Source: Vespula vulgaris (Eukaryota; Arthropoda; Insecta; Hymenoptera; Vespidae). From it: a DNA stretch of 64,000 nucleotides. The stretch is taken from positions 3,745,501 to 3,809,500 of the forward strand of contig NC_066605.1 in NCBI RefSeq assembly GCF_905475345.1, read 5' to 3'. Shown here piece after piece: positions 24,001 through 37,869 of this stretch. The number at the start of each line of letters is the position of its first letter. The stretch's first letter is position 1. The notes under the pieces were generated by a model. The model made no database searches, had not been told where the DNA came from, and was given only the letters and a program-made list of their open reading frames with translations. The translations under genes and the position numbers were made by a program.

Positions 24001-24530
24001 AACAATATATTACTATAAAAAATAAATATGCAGTATTCAATCTCGACAGAACAGAAATCCAGCCTATCGATCGTTCTGAAATACACTTATGTTCTAAAAT
24101 ATAAAAATTAACTTGAATTAAATTAATCACCTTTAAAATATAACTATCAAATTTAAATGTTTGTCAATATGCATGCGCGTGTATATATATACATACATAT
24201 ACATATATATTTATTTATTTATATGTAATATTATATATATTTTATTTATTTTAATATTATTTATATATAATATTATATTAATGAAAACTGAAATCAGTCT
24301 ATGAATTTTCCATTCTTCTTATATCTAATAAATTTTTTATGTTTCAATTAGTTTATATTTGCACTCAAAGCAATTTACCAATAAATATTTAAGAATGAAT
24401 TTTTCATATAAAGAAAAAGAATTGATTCTATCGATATGTATACCCGAAAATATAATAATTAAAAATTCTTATAATCTTTCTTTTTTTCCACAAATACGTA
24501 TAATAAGAAATATCAATAAAAATAACCAGT
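21005..24530. other. 3.5 kb with no recognised gene
   Basis: Open frames reach 124 codons (22162-22536) but show no known domain, and overlapping frames on both strands are equally long. A short stretch richer in G+C at about 21840-21980 stands out from the AT-rich surroundings. Simple TA/TTTA repeats occupy about 24180-24270. Confidence 0.45.
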
Positions 24531-24534
24531 AGTA

Positions 24535-25934
24535 ATGAATGTTGCACCCATAATCCATATTCATGCAATAGTCTCGTACTCATATATCCATTTCTTTCTT
24601 TTCCCGTCTATTTCTAGCAAACCGCTATTTATTCTATCGCTGTTTATTCTTTCTCTTTTCCTCTTTCTCTTATCAAAAGGACAATGTTTTCTTCCGACTA
24701 ATTCATTCGATAGCTTCATTAATTTTAATAATTTTATTATTAAAAAACATAAGATCAATTAGTGCAAAAATTTGTTTCGATCAAGAATTTGAAAAAAAAA
24801 TCTAGTCTATGTAACTTCGCTCCTGATAACAACAATTAACTGTCCTTTGCTAATACCTGGTGTTCTAAGAAAATTCTTATCCATTATGCATATAGCACGC
24901 TACCATTTTGTTTTTCTAACTTGTCTAGTTTAACAGATTATATATAAGAATCTTTTCTTTCATTAGAAGTATTTAATTGAAATATATATCATTCTATGTA
25001 ACATTCTATGTAAATCATTACAATGTATAAAATGCTGATATGATTATTAAATTGAGATAAATGACCATGTATGTTTATATATTGTAAATAAGATAACTCC
25101 GCACGTGTAATCTCAATACTCTGATCATTGAAAGATAGAAAGGGAAGGAATGTAAACATTCATTGTTAGATAATGGTTAAATTTCCACATGTAACAGATA
25201 TGACGCAATAACTGATGACCATGAGAAAGAAACTATTCCATATGATCTGTGCCAATTGTCGACGATTGCATATATGATTATCGTAATATTGATATGCTAA
25301 TCTTATGTATGTGTCCCTTCTACTTATTTCACATTACTCTGACTTTTTTCTCTCACACTTACATACATAGCAGCAGATTAAATAATTTTATTTACTGAAT
25401 TCTAGAAACTACTAATCATCGAGAAACAATCACTAAAAACGTCTTTTTCGATGTATATATGTCATAAATGTAATGCATTGATCATCATCAAGGTTTTGTG
25501 ATTAAATATTCGTTTAAAGAATACTCTAGATCTAACAAATGCTTCTACATTAATATTTATTGACAATATAAATAATTTGACTACGTTTAGACCAATTTCG
25601 AATAAAAATATGAAAATCAAGCAAATCGAAGAATTTGTCTACTTAATGCTTTTCATCGAATCGACTTAACTATTAAACATCGTTTACGTTACTGCAATTT
25701 CACTTTATTTTTTCTCACAGATCAACCTAAAGTTGAAGTTTATAGAATCAATGTCCTTCGTAATTTTTTACAACTTAAATGTAATTCGATGGAATCATAG
25801 AAACATTTATCGATTAATTATTTTTAAGTTTAAGATTAATTATCTTCAATTATCTTGTAAGTACGTGTAGGAATAAGTGAAAGAACGAGGATGAATGTGA
25901 GATAGAGTAAGAGAGAAGAAGGATGAGGGAGAGG

Positions 25935-25978
<44 letters not shown>

Positions 25979-26500
25979 TAAGAGGGAAGTGAAATAAATA
26001 AAAGATAAATGTTAACAACTATTGATATTTTTTTATCTCGGGATGACCTTGAAAAGAGATTATTTGATAATGATCTAATACATAACGGACTAAAAGTGTT
26101 ATAGCAAGTATTTTCATAGCTCTTCCAAAAATAACATATCGTTTTTTTACTATCATATAAGAAATATATAATTTTGATTTTTTCGATTGTTAATTATGTA
26201 CGGCAGGAAATACGAAGCACAATTTATTAGTACATGTATGTATGTAGAGTATAACAAGATTACATGACAAAAATTGAGAAATGGATTTCTCGTATCTAGA
26301 AAAGAAAAATAAATTCTTTAATATGAGTCTGAAAATGTTTTATTTCTAAGTTGTAAGATTTTATAAGACATCTGAGTATGATATTCGTGCGTGACATACA
26401 TAAACAAAATGCATTGACGCGAATTCCTTCATTTTAGTATATTGTTTCACCACTATAGCAGCGATAGAATGATGCAGCGACTTTCCATGAGCTTATCGTG
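24535..26500 (+). repeat. segmental duplication, copy 1 (partner 44880-46920)
   Basis: Direct copy of 44880-46920, diverged by substitutions and small indels. Shared landmarks in order are TTCATTCGATAGCTTC, ATATGATCTGTG, AATATTGATAT, TTGTAAGATTTTATAAGA and GAATGATGCAGCGACTTTCC. No coding sequence is recognised in either copy. Confidence 0.85.
25937..25978. repeat. (GA)n microsatellite
   Basis: GA dinucleotide tract inside the segmental duplication. The partner copy lacks it at this position and has a (CT)n tract elsewhere. Confidence 0.93.
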
Positions 26501-27440
26501 GACGCATGTAAAAGAATATGTATTATGATACAAATTTTGGAATGTGTTTGGAACTCAATAAGACGACGCGATAAGAACGAGTCCTGTATTCAAGCAGGAG
26601 GATATTTCGAACATTATATACAAGGAAATGTCAATATTGGATCTTCCTCTATTTACTTGATAATTTTTTCAACCAAGCTCGGAATTAGATTTTCTATCCT
26701 GGCCGTTTGTCTCACATCCTTATCTAATCTATTTTGTTTTAACTATTAATTAACTAATCTAATTTGTTAATTACGATGTCTTCGAGGAAGAAAGGAAGTT
26801 TCCTTGATAATGGCCAGATTAAACGCTATCAGCACATATGAAATATGATAGCTTGAGCGTGTTCACTTTCGTTCTACGATATTAGTAATATGAAAATAAA
26901 TTTCATCATTTCAGTTGTATATCCTATTTAATAAAATATGATACCGAATACGCTATGAGGAAGATGTGAAAAATATAAGTCCGATCGATTTAGTTACTAA
27001 TTATTAGATTTTTATTAGAAATAGGTTCGATCGTCTATTAAGAAATATTAAATCTAACGGAAGATTTAACGTTTATTACGTTAGCAAGAGCGTAGTACCG
27101 TTTTGATATTATTGCCTAAAATTAAAAACGTTGCATAATTTTTCGAGAAATATATGTTCCTCTATATAATGCTTCTTTAATATAAATCATTCTCCTCTTC
27201 ATTTCACCAAATCGTACGGATTTTTTAGGTTGTTACTCTTTTTTAGGTTGTTTCTATTTTGGATAACTGTTGGAAGAAAACCTTTCTATGAACAAACAAA
27301 TTGGAAATATTTAGAAAATATTAAGAAAAAGAACAATGAAGTGACATTTCTTTCGAAGGACTAAAAAGGTATCCTAATTATTTAGTAATATTCATAGAAT
27401 TGTAGTTTCAGTAGAAATATGAATCAAATTTTTTCATCAC
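26500..27440. other. unassigned; possible relic open frame 26498-26749
   Basis: An 83-codon plus-strand frame ends with a hydrophobic stretch (about residues 50-80) that could be a membrane segment, but I do not recognise the family. From about 27300 the sequence resembles 34360-34560. Confidence 0.35.
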
Positions 27441-27459
27441 AGATCTGAAATTGAAGAAA

Positions 27460-28335
27460 AGATGTTAAATCTACTTGTCGCTTCTCTCAATGGTAATCAA
27501 ATCGATAAGAAATGAATTGGAGAAGTTGATACTTTTATGTTTTATGTAGACTCTACAATATTCATTTATTTCGAGTAATGAGGAAAAATAAGATAACAAT
27601 TTAAAAACAAATCTTCATTCTGTTACAATACTACAGCAATGACATTCTGTTTTGCTTTGAGTCTTTTTGCAAAATACAAAGATGTCCTGATAATGTTCTT
27701 AAATCAAAAGATTACAAAAAAAAAATGATCGAAAATAATATTTTTTGCATGTATAATGAATAATTAATGATTTGTACTTATTCATATGTATTTATTCGTA
27801 AGAAGGTATAAGAGAGGAAATTATATAATAAAAAGATTATGAACTGACAATCTCAGCGCTTCAAAAATTTTTGTATTTGAAGAAATGTATAAAAGAATCA
27901 CTTTATACCCAAACGGTATATGTTGTTATATATTACAAGATTTGCAGATGTGTATATAATATAGTTGAACACATTATTCATGTATTTCCGTTTAATCATA
28001 TAAATGACTTAATTAATGATATTAGTATAAATTAATTAATATATTTTTAGAAAATTAATAAATTCAGCTGGTTAAGTTTGTCACGTAAATATCTATAGAG
28101 ATCCAGAATATTCATTAAATCTCGGCGTTTTTAATCCCAATAGATTCTTACCAAAAAATATATTTAATGCAGGATCAAGAAATTGCAACGATAACTATTG
28201 CATGCAGAAATGAGAAAAATAAATATAATCATGTTATTTTTTTTTGTAGGTCGAAAATTCTTAATACTTGATCTTAAACGAATGGAAGCTTACATATTCT
28301 TTCCACATTCCATTTTCTCCAAAATGAAATAAATT
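27460..28335 (+). pseudogene. second CYP4-type P450 relic (canonical CYP4 lineage)
   Basis: Four exon scraps in the right order on the plus strand. About 27462-27560 reads LNLLVASLNGNQI, a stop, then GEVDTFMFYVDSTI, a decayed form of the CYP4 hallmark EVDTFMFEGHDTT. About 27637-27700 reads FALSLFAKYKDV, typical of the sequence after helix I. About 28090-28200 reads YRDPEYSLNLGVFNPNRFLP and then GSRNCNDN, the FNPDRF motif and heme cysteine loop with the loop shortened. About 28250-28330, after a TTTTTTTGTAG acceptor, reads GRKFLILDLKRMEAYI, matching the final CYP4 exon (GQKFA-LELK). Stops and missing exons make it non-functional. It is a different lineage from the gene at 15113, which lacks the EVDTFMF motif. 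Confidence 0.8.
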
Positions 28336-28539
28336 GGAACTACAATTCCAGGTAATTTAGAATTGTAGTTCGTTAAATATATGAAATTTTAGCTTTATTC
28401 TACAAATATATTTATTGAATAAATATATATCTATTAATATATTGAAATGTTAAAATAAATAATGCACGTATAGTAAGTATACTTTTAATGTATACAGAGG
28501 AAGTTATTTAAATTGAAATACCTAAATATTTTCGAAAAG

Positions 28540-29190
28540 GAAGTTTTTTCTAATTGGATGAACGTTTCAAAGGTCATTTCAAAGTCAATTTTATTTTTTT
28601 AAATGAAAACCATTTTTGTAACAATATATTATTTTACATAAAAAAAAAACAAGTAACATTTATTTAATATTTTTTTATCCGGTATCTAATTTCTACGATA
28701 TTTAAGATTGCTTGGACAAAAAGCTTTCATTAGATGACAACATAGTGTAAATCGCTGCGAAAGATATGTAAACAATGAAAATTCAGTATAATACAAACGT
28801 TTTTTTATATTTTTTAAACCTACTTCAAAGAAAAGATATATTAAAACGTACTAATTATAGCGAAAGATATGAAATAGTGCATTAAAAATGCTTGTAGAAT
28901 TACTGAAGTTAATATTACATCATAATTTATATTTTATTAATCATATCGAGAAATATAATATAACTAAAGAAATTCATTTTGAATATTTCTATAAAAATAA
29001 TATTTTTCTAAAAAAAGGATATTTGCCAAAAATACCTACTTACCTTAAGTATTTCCCCTGAACAATAAAATATCACAATAACTAAAGGCTGGATAAAAAA
29101 ATGGTTTAGATAAAAGTTTAATCTGTCGCGTGAAAGAAGAAAAAAAAATAAAATTGACTTTGAAACATCCATCGAATCAGAAATAAATCA
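28540..29190. mobile_element. candidate MITE with long terminal inverted repeats
   Basis: 28550-28612 and the reverse complement of about 29120-29195 share TTTCAAAGTCAATTTTATTT preceded by a GATGNACGTTTC-like sequence. A second inner match (TTTTTTTATCC) follows on both sides. There is no coding capacity in the roughly 500-base interior. The element ends and target-site duplication were not resolved. Confidence 0.5.
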
Positions 29191-29199
29191 AGCTGTTAC

Positions 29200-32100
29200 G
29201 TTTGCCGTCCAAAAATATTTCATTAAATTTGAGATATCATTGTCAGATTGATTTTACACTTATAATATATAAAGATAATATATAAAGTTGCGAACAATGT
29301 CTGCATTTCCTAAAAATATCAACGCTCTCAAAATTCACCTATGACTTGGAGAGTATAACGAACACTGCACGTTTGAATACATCTGAGTACACGCTTTGAA
29401 TTCTTCTGATATTGAACAAACTATCACACCGGTAAAATCCAATCGCAAACATTTGAATCTAAAATTTACAAGGAAAGATAATTTTGCTGACTCGACGTAC
29501 ATTTTTCTTCCATACTTAGATTCAATGAAATTAAATTTTCCACATAAATCTTAAATAAACATTTTATATATTTATATGACGATAGTCAATATTGTCATGA
29601 ACTCATATAACATATCTTTGGTGACGCTATATTATATTAACAGATAACTTTCACAGACTCTTTTTGTCCAGTATTATTCCTTTTACCTTTGAGATACCTC
29701 GAAGAGAGGAAGCAAAAATGCATTAATATACGTAGTATTTTCTGTATAGAAAAGGATGACTCGACATTTTATTTTCGTATCAATATTTTTAGGTAGTATT
29801 GATTTTGCAAGAATTCTAATATAATGGCCTTATATACTTTCCTAATAAAACTAGACATTCAAGAATATACGAATATCCTCAAGATTTCTAAATTTATGAG
29901 CATTAAAAAAATTTTTATAGAAATATAGCAAAAGGATAACATCTTCAGACAAAAATTTCTTTTATTCAAAATAATTTTCCGTGTTGTATCTATATCATCG
30001 ACAATTCTCGGCGATGGTGCGTACGAGGAGTGAGCATTGACGAAAAAGCCAAAATAAATGACGAATTTTAAAAATCACCTTTTCTGCACAGACGATTACA
30101 TATAATTGCACATAAATGTGATTACCGAGAAAAAGTAGGGTGTTCATTATCCGTTTTATAATGATTTACGCCAACGACCAGAACAGGTATAATTTTTGAG
30201 CGATTTGGATGAACAAGGTCTCATTTTAAAGATAAAGGTTAATTTAGGACCCCCTTTTCTAAATTTCTGGAAAAGCTTTATTTTCTTAAAAAAAAATCGT
30301 GTTAAAGAACGGTATTTTTTCGAAAATAGTTTATTGACAATTATAAAGATTTACTGTAATAATATATAATATATAATATAATAATATAGTAAGTATGTGT
30401 ATACATACATACATATATATATATATATTGTTATGCGCGACCACTCGTTTAATAAAAAAAGTTTGAACTCCCAATTCGCTAGCTGCCTAGAAACAACCTT
30501 CTAGTTTGAAGATTACTCTCGTCATCTAGGCCGTCTCATAACGATATATATACATAACGATATACATGTGTACAAATAGATAAACAAATAATAGTAATAA
30601 TAATCATAATGATGATGATCAAATTCTTGTTACATTAAAAATGAATTACTGTAAAAATTCGATTAATATAATATAATATTTAGGAAAGACTTTATTACTA
30701 CATGGTTATCGATAATGAACATTTTAAACATATAATGAAATAAAAGTTATCAAGAAGAACTTCGAAATGCATTTTCTTGAACATTATTGATTCAATATTT
30801 AAGAAATAGAAACTATTATAAAGTTAATTAAAAGTCCTTTCGGTAATATGTCATTTATATCCCTATTGCCACTTAAGATTTTTAAGAGGATTTGATCAAA
30901 ATGAATAAATTTATAATAAGAACCTTTTTTCCTCGAAAACAAAATTGATCTGTCCCGGTATTTTAAAAAAAATTACTAGATTTTATAATAATCCTGATGG
31001 ACATCTTCGGAAGTTTCAGGTAAAAGCGTATCGTTTCTAACTGACATTTATTACTCGTTCGTTTGTTTATTTTATTTATTTATTTAATTTATTTCACGAA
31101 AAAAATAATTATATTAATAAAATAAAGGCAGCATTCAATAACAGTTGTTAGAGAATACAGTCCAATTGTAGACTTACTAATTTTGAATAAAGTTTGACAA
31201 ATTTATTAGCGTCTTTATAAAATGCGAAATATAGATTTATCAATTAACTATCTTTCTTACAAACAATAGACTTGTTACTTAATTAATCATTTTACAGGAA
31301 TTTTTATTTGACTATTGATTTTACAGATTGCAGAATATGGATTTATTATCTAATTACCGGATTTACTAAATGCAGGATATACCCTTAAGGATTAATCATG
31401 GACTTCATTAGCTAATTAGTGACCGGTTTAACAGAACAAAAAATATTGACTGGCTTTTTAGATTTTCTTTGACTGATTCCTTAGAAACGCGTTTAACAAA
31501 ATGTCAGTGGAAGCATTGCACCATTGCTTAACGCTGATTGGTTGATACCGATGAGCGAGTCCACGTCGTACCATCGTACGAGCATTATTTTAAATTTAAA
31601 AATGCAAAGTCAGATCAATTACTTATTTCAGGAAACTTTTTAGATGGTTTTATTAATATTTGATATGAAATTGTAAAAAATTGAATTTCAAATCTTGAGA
31701 ATTTTAAAAGATATTTTTAAAAGGAATTTTAATGTATCTTAGATCCGTGAATTAATGGTAATTGGGTAGATAAAAGGTTGAAATGCAAAGTCATATTTCT
31801 TAACAAATTAAGGAGACTTAATACTTTCAACTTGAATTAACAACATACGAAATTAATCATTTTATTTTACAACAATATTCTTCTCAAATACGAATAATAT
31901 TGACAACTGTAAATTGTTATAATGCAGACACAATGGCATAAACTTTAGCAAAACTTTAACTCGACAGCGACGCAAGAATCCAATACATAAGAGACCAATG
32001 AAAAATTGATAATCGTGATGTTCTGCATGTCAATCGTATTCAAGTGAGGTAAAAATGTAGAGTGTCTCGGTTAAGGATAGTATAAACATTTGAATTTCAT

Positions 32101-34355
32101 CAACGGAAAGAGTATCCACTATTACATAATTATAATTAATATTCAAATAAGCGCTACTGAACATTTTTTAATCATTTTTATACGACTCACGAAGCACATG
32201 AATTTATAAGTGAAGATATACCAGATGTTAGACATCCTTATCTAAAAGCGAAACAACATTCTAATTAATAATTTCAATCGTAATGACCTTTTAAAATAAA
32301 ATGTTACAAATTTTGGTTTCATACCGCTCATATGATGATTTTATTGAGGATCGATATCAATGACGAATTAATGATACAAATTTAAGGTAATTGTATTAAG
32401 TTAATCAATATATAATGATTTAAATTTAAGGTAATTGTATTAAGCCGTGTACATAAAATGATTAACGTTGCTAGAAACAAGTTATAATGTCAACCAATGT
32501 TAGCAAAGCAACTAACATTAAAAAGTAAATTCTGATGACATTTAACATAGGCAATATAAAAATTGTGTTTAATTAATAAATACCAGTTTTATTTATAAAG
32601 ATGATATTTAATAACGATCGGCTAAATAAAAATAATCGATTATAATTCCACTAAAATTGTTATGCCTCGTGGCGTAATTTAAAATAGTCAGTTTTTGATT
32701 AGGCCATGAAGCGTTTACCAGGAATTAGCCTTCAGGAACGTAAATTTGATGATAGGAGACAGAACGAGGAAACATAAATCCATAGGAAATTCTAAATAGA
32801 AAGAGACGAAAATGTGATAGATAAATAAACGGAAAAAGAATGAAATATATGACAGAGTATTCAAAATAAAGATTTCTTTCTGCCACTGTATGTACTACTT
32901 TCCGACATTTAAACTACATATGTTTTACTTATTGTCTACTTCTGTCATATTTTTACGGAGTCTCTCGCAGCCACAGCATAATAAATGCTTGACGAAGATA
33001 TAAATATAAAAGAAATAAAAATAATTCATAACTTCGGTTAACACAAAAAAGGATGCGATATGTTCTTTCGGATTTCTATTTACAAGTTCGACTTTTTCTT
33101 TTCTTTAAGCACGTATCGATCGGATATAATTATAGAAAATAAACTTAATTGTATAAATTAATTATGTAAAAAATAACTTAATTCTACGCAGTTGTAAAAC
33201 ATCGAATCTATTTTTTTTACATTCTTCTCAGATAGCCCGAATAATTCCACAACTTTATCAACGTACAGTAATGGCCACCTAATGAACATAAACAATCCGT
33301 GAGAGAGCTTTCGAAATAGATACGCACCAAGATCGAGATTTAAAAAGGATAACGAGCCACTCCTAATGAACTCTCCTCATCAATATGTATGTAAATTACT
33401 CTCATATTTTAATATTTAATGCGAGCCACTAGTATTTCGCAATTCCTACATTAAGAATTTCTGTGTTTAGAACGTTTGACATCAGAAACGATCAAACGTT
33501 CAGCTTTAAAACTATGAAAATATTTCAACATCATAATAACTTGGAATGTTTGATCGGGCTATTTATAAATAACCGTCGCCTTCAATGGTAGAGAGAGATA
33601 TGTAAGGAAAGCTGAAATACAAAAAGATAAATTTCACTGATCACCTACGCGATACAGTAAGGAAAGCATATTAGCAATACTATATTCAGTATTATTATTA
33701 TTGTATTCAGCGATTTTGACATAGTAATCGTGTTTTTGAATGTATAAAAATAGAATATGTTAAAACATATTTATCTTTTTTAACGAATAGAAAGTTATTC
33801 TAATTGATCGTCTAATCACCTATTAATATTTCTCTTTTCGACAAGACAAAATCTGGAAAGATATTTGTTCATCGACGTTTTACGAAAACTTAGTTTGAAG
33901 TGATTTAGACAAGTCCAGAATAATATCTCCTACCATTTTAATTTTTGTGAATTTATTCATTGATTCCAAGCGGAATTTGTCTAACACGCAAGCCGTCATC
34001 GATTTAATCTCATCCATTGCGAATTTTTAACTTGCGAAAAGAAAGACAACACAGAAATTTCGATTTAACATTCGGCAAAATTGTGACTAATTGGGAATTA
34101 ACCATTCTTTTATTAGAAATAAACTCCAATATCCAATAAGAGGAATTTAATTCATGAAAAGATTTGCAAGATCTTGATAATAGTTCGATGTAGTATTTGC
34201 ATTTTTGTCACTTGATCGACTACAAAGCAAAATATTTCTCGTTTTCATACGTATATTGTTCCACTATTAATATTACGAAATTACAGATTTTCGTTACTTT
34301 TACTTTAAATAATTGGGGGTTGAAATTTTTTCACGTAAAAATAAATTCTGAAAGA
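29200..34355. other. 5 kb AT-rich sequence with no recognised gene
   Basis: No open frame over about 60 codons and no motif recognised on either strand. A TA/TACA microsatellite lies at about 30395-30428. A GC-richer island at about 30430-30540 bears TGTTATGCGCGACCACTCG near one end and CCGTCTCATAACG near the other, possibly a small solo LTR or MITE. This is not established. Confidence 0.4.
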
Positions 34356-34359
34356 TCTA

Positions 34360-34600
34360 AAAAATTTTAAGAAAATGAATGAGAATGACGTTTCTTCTAC
34401 GATACCGGACAAAAAAAGTACTGCAATTCTTTAGCAACATTTAATAAATCATAATCGCAGTAGAAATATCAATCATATTTTTTCATCGTATACCCGATAT
34501 TCAAGAAAAGATTTACTACGATATTAAAATCTGATCTACTTATGATCACTTATCTGAACGATACTAAAAATCTATAGGGAAAGAATTCGAGGAGAAGATT
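34360..34600 (+). pseudogene. weak P450-related relic, duplicate of 27300-27530
   Basis: DNA similar to 27300-27530 over about 200 bases (GTAGAAATATNAATCA, then TTTTTCATC). One frame reads IPDIQEKIYYDI, which resembles the segment after helix I in CYP4s, but it lies where the related copy has a different frame. Treat as a repeat copy of uncertain coding origin. Confidence 0.4.
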
Positions 34601-34719
34601 TTTGAATGTCGAATATCTTAAAAAGTAGAGGACAAAAGGAAAATAAAGAAAAGAGGGAAAAAATGTTGCAGACAAAAATTGTTTGTCTTTTCACATAAAA
34701 CGTTCATTTTATTATTCAG

Positions 34720-34723
<4 letters not shown>

Positions 34724-34751
<28 letters not shown>
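34724..34751. repeat. poly(A) run (28 A)
   Basis: Uninterrupted A tract. It could be the tail of a retrotransposed sequence, but no flanking element was recognised. Confidence 0.9.
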
Positions 34752-34799
34752 TAAAGTTTATCTAAATCGAAAGACAATGAATAAAACGTAAAAGAATAT

Positions 34800-36720
34800 A
34801 CTGAGCTTACGTCAATGTGTGCTAATCAAGGAAATGATATAAGAGCTTTATCTGCAAAATTGTAATTTACAAAGTAGGGAAGTTGTTTTGATAATGATCT
34901 CTCAGAATTATTTTATTCATTTTCTAACATGGAATGTGATATTCTCATAATTTTTTTAATTAAACATATATCATTGCTTATAATCCATTAGGTATAATTA
35001 ATATCCAGAGTAACATAATATTTATTATCACGCATCTATCTTTACGTAATAATTAATTTTCTTATTACATTGCTGTTCTTTAACACGTTATTTCTTTTAA
35101 GTTACATTAGACACAGTTGCTTTTTTATATCGTCTACTATTTTTGACTCAATATACATATATATGCTACTCCAAAGTATGTTTTTCATTTATTTATATAA
35201 TATATAAATAGATAAAAGTTTATTATTACCCCGATCATAAGAAAAATAGCTATGTCCTCGCGCATGAGAAAGATATAAGCGTAATCATAACTCGGTTTGG
35301 TGATCCGTTTCCCTTTTTGAATACTTCGAAAGAATCTAAAGAATTTTACAGTTCCCTGAGCCTGACCTCGCTGTCTTTAGTGAAATAGAAAACTGAAAAC
35401 GATTCTCGTTACTACTACAGATATTACAAGTGGTGAATAAAATAAAATAAATAAAATAAATATAAAAAAAATAAATTGTACATCGCTTGTTTTTTCTTAC
35501 GCATTTGTCAAATTCGAGACAATGTGATATTTGTGGATCCTCATCGATAAGTCGATCAAGGCACAGTTTTCACCAAATTCATCTTTTCAGCTTTTTATTC
35601 TATTATAAAATATTATATTACATTAAATATATTATGTATATTATTTAACGTGCTTCTTTAAAGCGTATAAAGTAACGAGAAAATTTTGCGAAGATAAGTT
35701 CTTACACATATACACCTACGATTTATGCATAAACAGAACTTCTTCCGGAAAGAAGATAAGTCAGTCGTAGCAGATCGGGTCTGTGTTCTACTACCTCGAA
35801 GATATCTCCATACAATTTCGTAAGAGCGTGTAATATTATTTTTACGCTTTTACACGATCTTATTGAGACGACAATTTCTAAAATTTTATTTTATTAAGCG
35901 GTTTGTATATGGACATATCCGATATTCCTAGTGCCTTACACGTCGTGTAAGGGTACGCGACGTCTGGCATTATCTATTATTACAACTCCAATGGAAACTG
36001 TAATATCCTATAGTATTTTTATTGCCAATATCAATGTATATACTTTAATAATAGATATTTATGCAGCATTCTTTGATATACACATTTAGCTCGTAACTCG
36101 TATCCGACATTAACCGTCGATACCTACCTAAAATAACTCCTGTTGGTTCGTCTTATTGTCAGTTCGTTTACTTTTTTTAATCACGTACTACAGGCATATA
36201 GTACATACACGCTACTTAGATACTACAGAATTGATCGGTTGTATTTACTTTTGGTTTTTTCAAGCAGTCGGTCAAAAATGTCGAAACTGTTTACGTCGCA
36301 TATTTTTCTCTTACCGCAACTCTTCGAAGCCTTCCGCCTACAATACATTAGTTACTTCACATCTCCAATGCAATATTTGTTTTGATATTAATAAAATCTA
36401 GCTCCTCATATTCCCAAATAAATATTTTATCTCGACAAAATTTATCTTATTTAAAAAATAAATAAAAAAATATTTTACGAATGTTTGTGTGATATTTAAG
36501 ATGAATTTTTGTGACGAAAATTTAAAGGACGTAAAATTTTGTTGAAAAGTATTTGACTCGATATATCAAATTTACATGTCTATATTCAATAATGCATACT
36601 GTATATGCATGTATGCGTTATTATTAGAAAGAAAAAGAAAGAGAAAAAGAAAGAGAAAAAGGGAGAACGTTGATACAGAGAATGTTTATCATGACAACAC
36701 GAAACAACTTAAGGCTATTA
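34800..36720. other. AT-rich sequence, no recognised gene
   Basis: Overlapping 80-codon frames at 36143-36401 in two phases show no motif. A GA-rich simple repeat (AAAGAGAAA type) lies at about 36628-36663. Confidence 0.45.
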
Positions 36721-36732
36721 CATATATATACA

Positions 36733-37860
36733 ATGTCTTACGAAAGTATTGAAATGCTCGCTATTAAAACTTTAAATAATAAAAATATGCATGTTAGACT
36801 TAAATTCTGAAAGTAATGTTACAACTATTATAAGACACAACTATCGAGATTATGTATACAACATTTGAAGCGAATCGAATAACATTTATGGAAGTTATGA
36901 AACATTTCTTACGAAGATGTATTGAAACAGGGTCATAAAAGTATTCGAACACTATTAATTTATTATGGCTTTGGAACGATGTTACATGCTGCGCACTAGC
37001 TTTTCAATTGTAGACTCTATAGAATTACATACTTCTACAATCTTCTGTTTTAATACATCTTTCGAAATTATTTTATAATTTTTAAATTTCTTGCCGATTT
37101 CTGCCCACAAATTTTCGATGGAGTTAATGTCCGAACTTTGTAAGGGTATATGTAATATACATTATATTATTAAAAAATCAAAAATCGAAAAAACAATTAC
37201 GAACAACCATCGTATAGGTCGTCCAAAGTAATTAACTCGTAGAGAAGAAAAAATTATAATACGCGAAATAAAAAAAGATCCGAATACTTCGGCTACAAAT
37301 CTTGCTCAAATGGTTGCGTCAAAATATAAATGTTCATTTTGAATTATGTCGCAAGATTTTACGCGACAATGATTTTCATGGTAGAATTACGAAAAAGAAA
37401 CCATTTATTAATAAGACAAATCGAGCCAAGCGTTTGAAATTTGTAAAAGAATATATAATTGAAGATGATGTTTTTTGGGATAAAGTTATTTTTCTTGATG
37501 AAAGCAAATATAATATATTTGGATCGAATGAACCTCGTTTTGTTTGGAGACAACCCAATTCAAAAATGAATGTGAAAAATTTACATCTGACTGTAAAACA
37601 CGGTGATAGTTCCATGATGTTGTGAGGATGTATGGTTACAAACGGTATTAGAAATATTGTTTTTACAGATGGTATTTCAGATAAATATAAATATTTAAAT
37701 ATTCTAAAAAATAATTTAAAAGAAAGTTAAGGTTTTTTACGAAATTAGGGTTTTTTATTTTCAGCAAGATTATAATCCCAAGCATACGGCTATAATTGTA
37801 AAAGAATGGTTGTTGTATAATACATCGCAAAGGTCATATCAACCATATGTTTATATGAAT
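36733..37860 (+). mobile_element. Tc1-like DNA transposon, transposase scrambled by inversion
   Basis: On the plus strand, about 37200-37850 encodes a Tc1/mariner-superfamily transposase relic. It has a GRPK motif before a helix-turn-helix region (LTRREEKIIIREIKKDP, 37240-37290), a frameshift near 37300, then an open frame 37302-37625 with the first catalytic Asp in FLDESKYNIFG. After a stop at 37623 comes the second Asp in QQDYNPKHTA (37761 onward). The reading stops before the third acidic motif. That missing end is on the minus strand upstream: 37140 back to about 36960 reads SSDINSIENLWAEIGKKF, the usual SPDLNPIENLW block, through to the C-terminus. Sequence at 36733-36960 (TCTTACGAAAGTATTGAAATGC, then GGTCATAAAAGTATTCGAAC) resembles Tc1 terminal repeats. 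The element cannot make a whole transposase. Confidence 0.85.
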
Positions 37861-37869
37861 TTTTTTTAT

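Noticed and set aside
26498..26749. Possible tetraspanin-like or receptor exon from a hydrophobic C-terminal stretch
   Set aside because: The resemblance is limited to hydrophobic composition. No cysteine motif or neighbouring exons support it.
30000..31030. Possible DNA transposon with ends near 30001-30300 and 30930-31030
   Set aside because: The two GC-richer patches look like transposon sequence, but I could not find matching inverted ends or a coding remnant.
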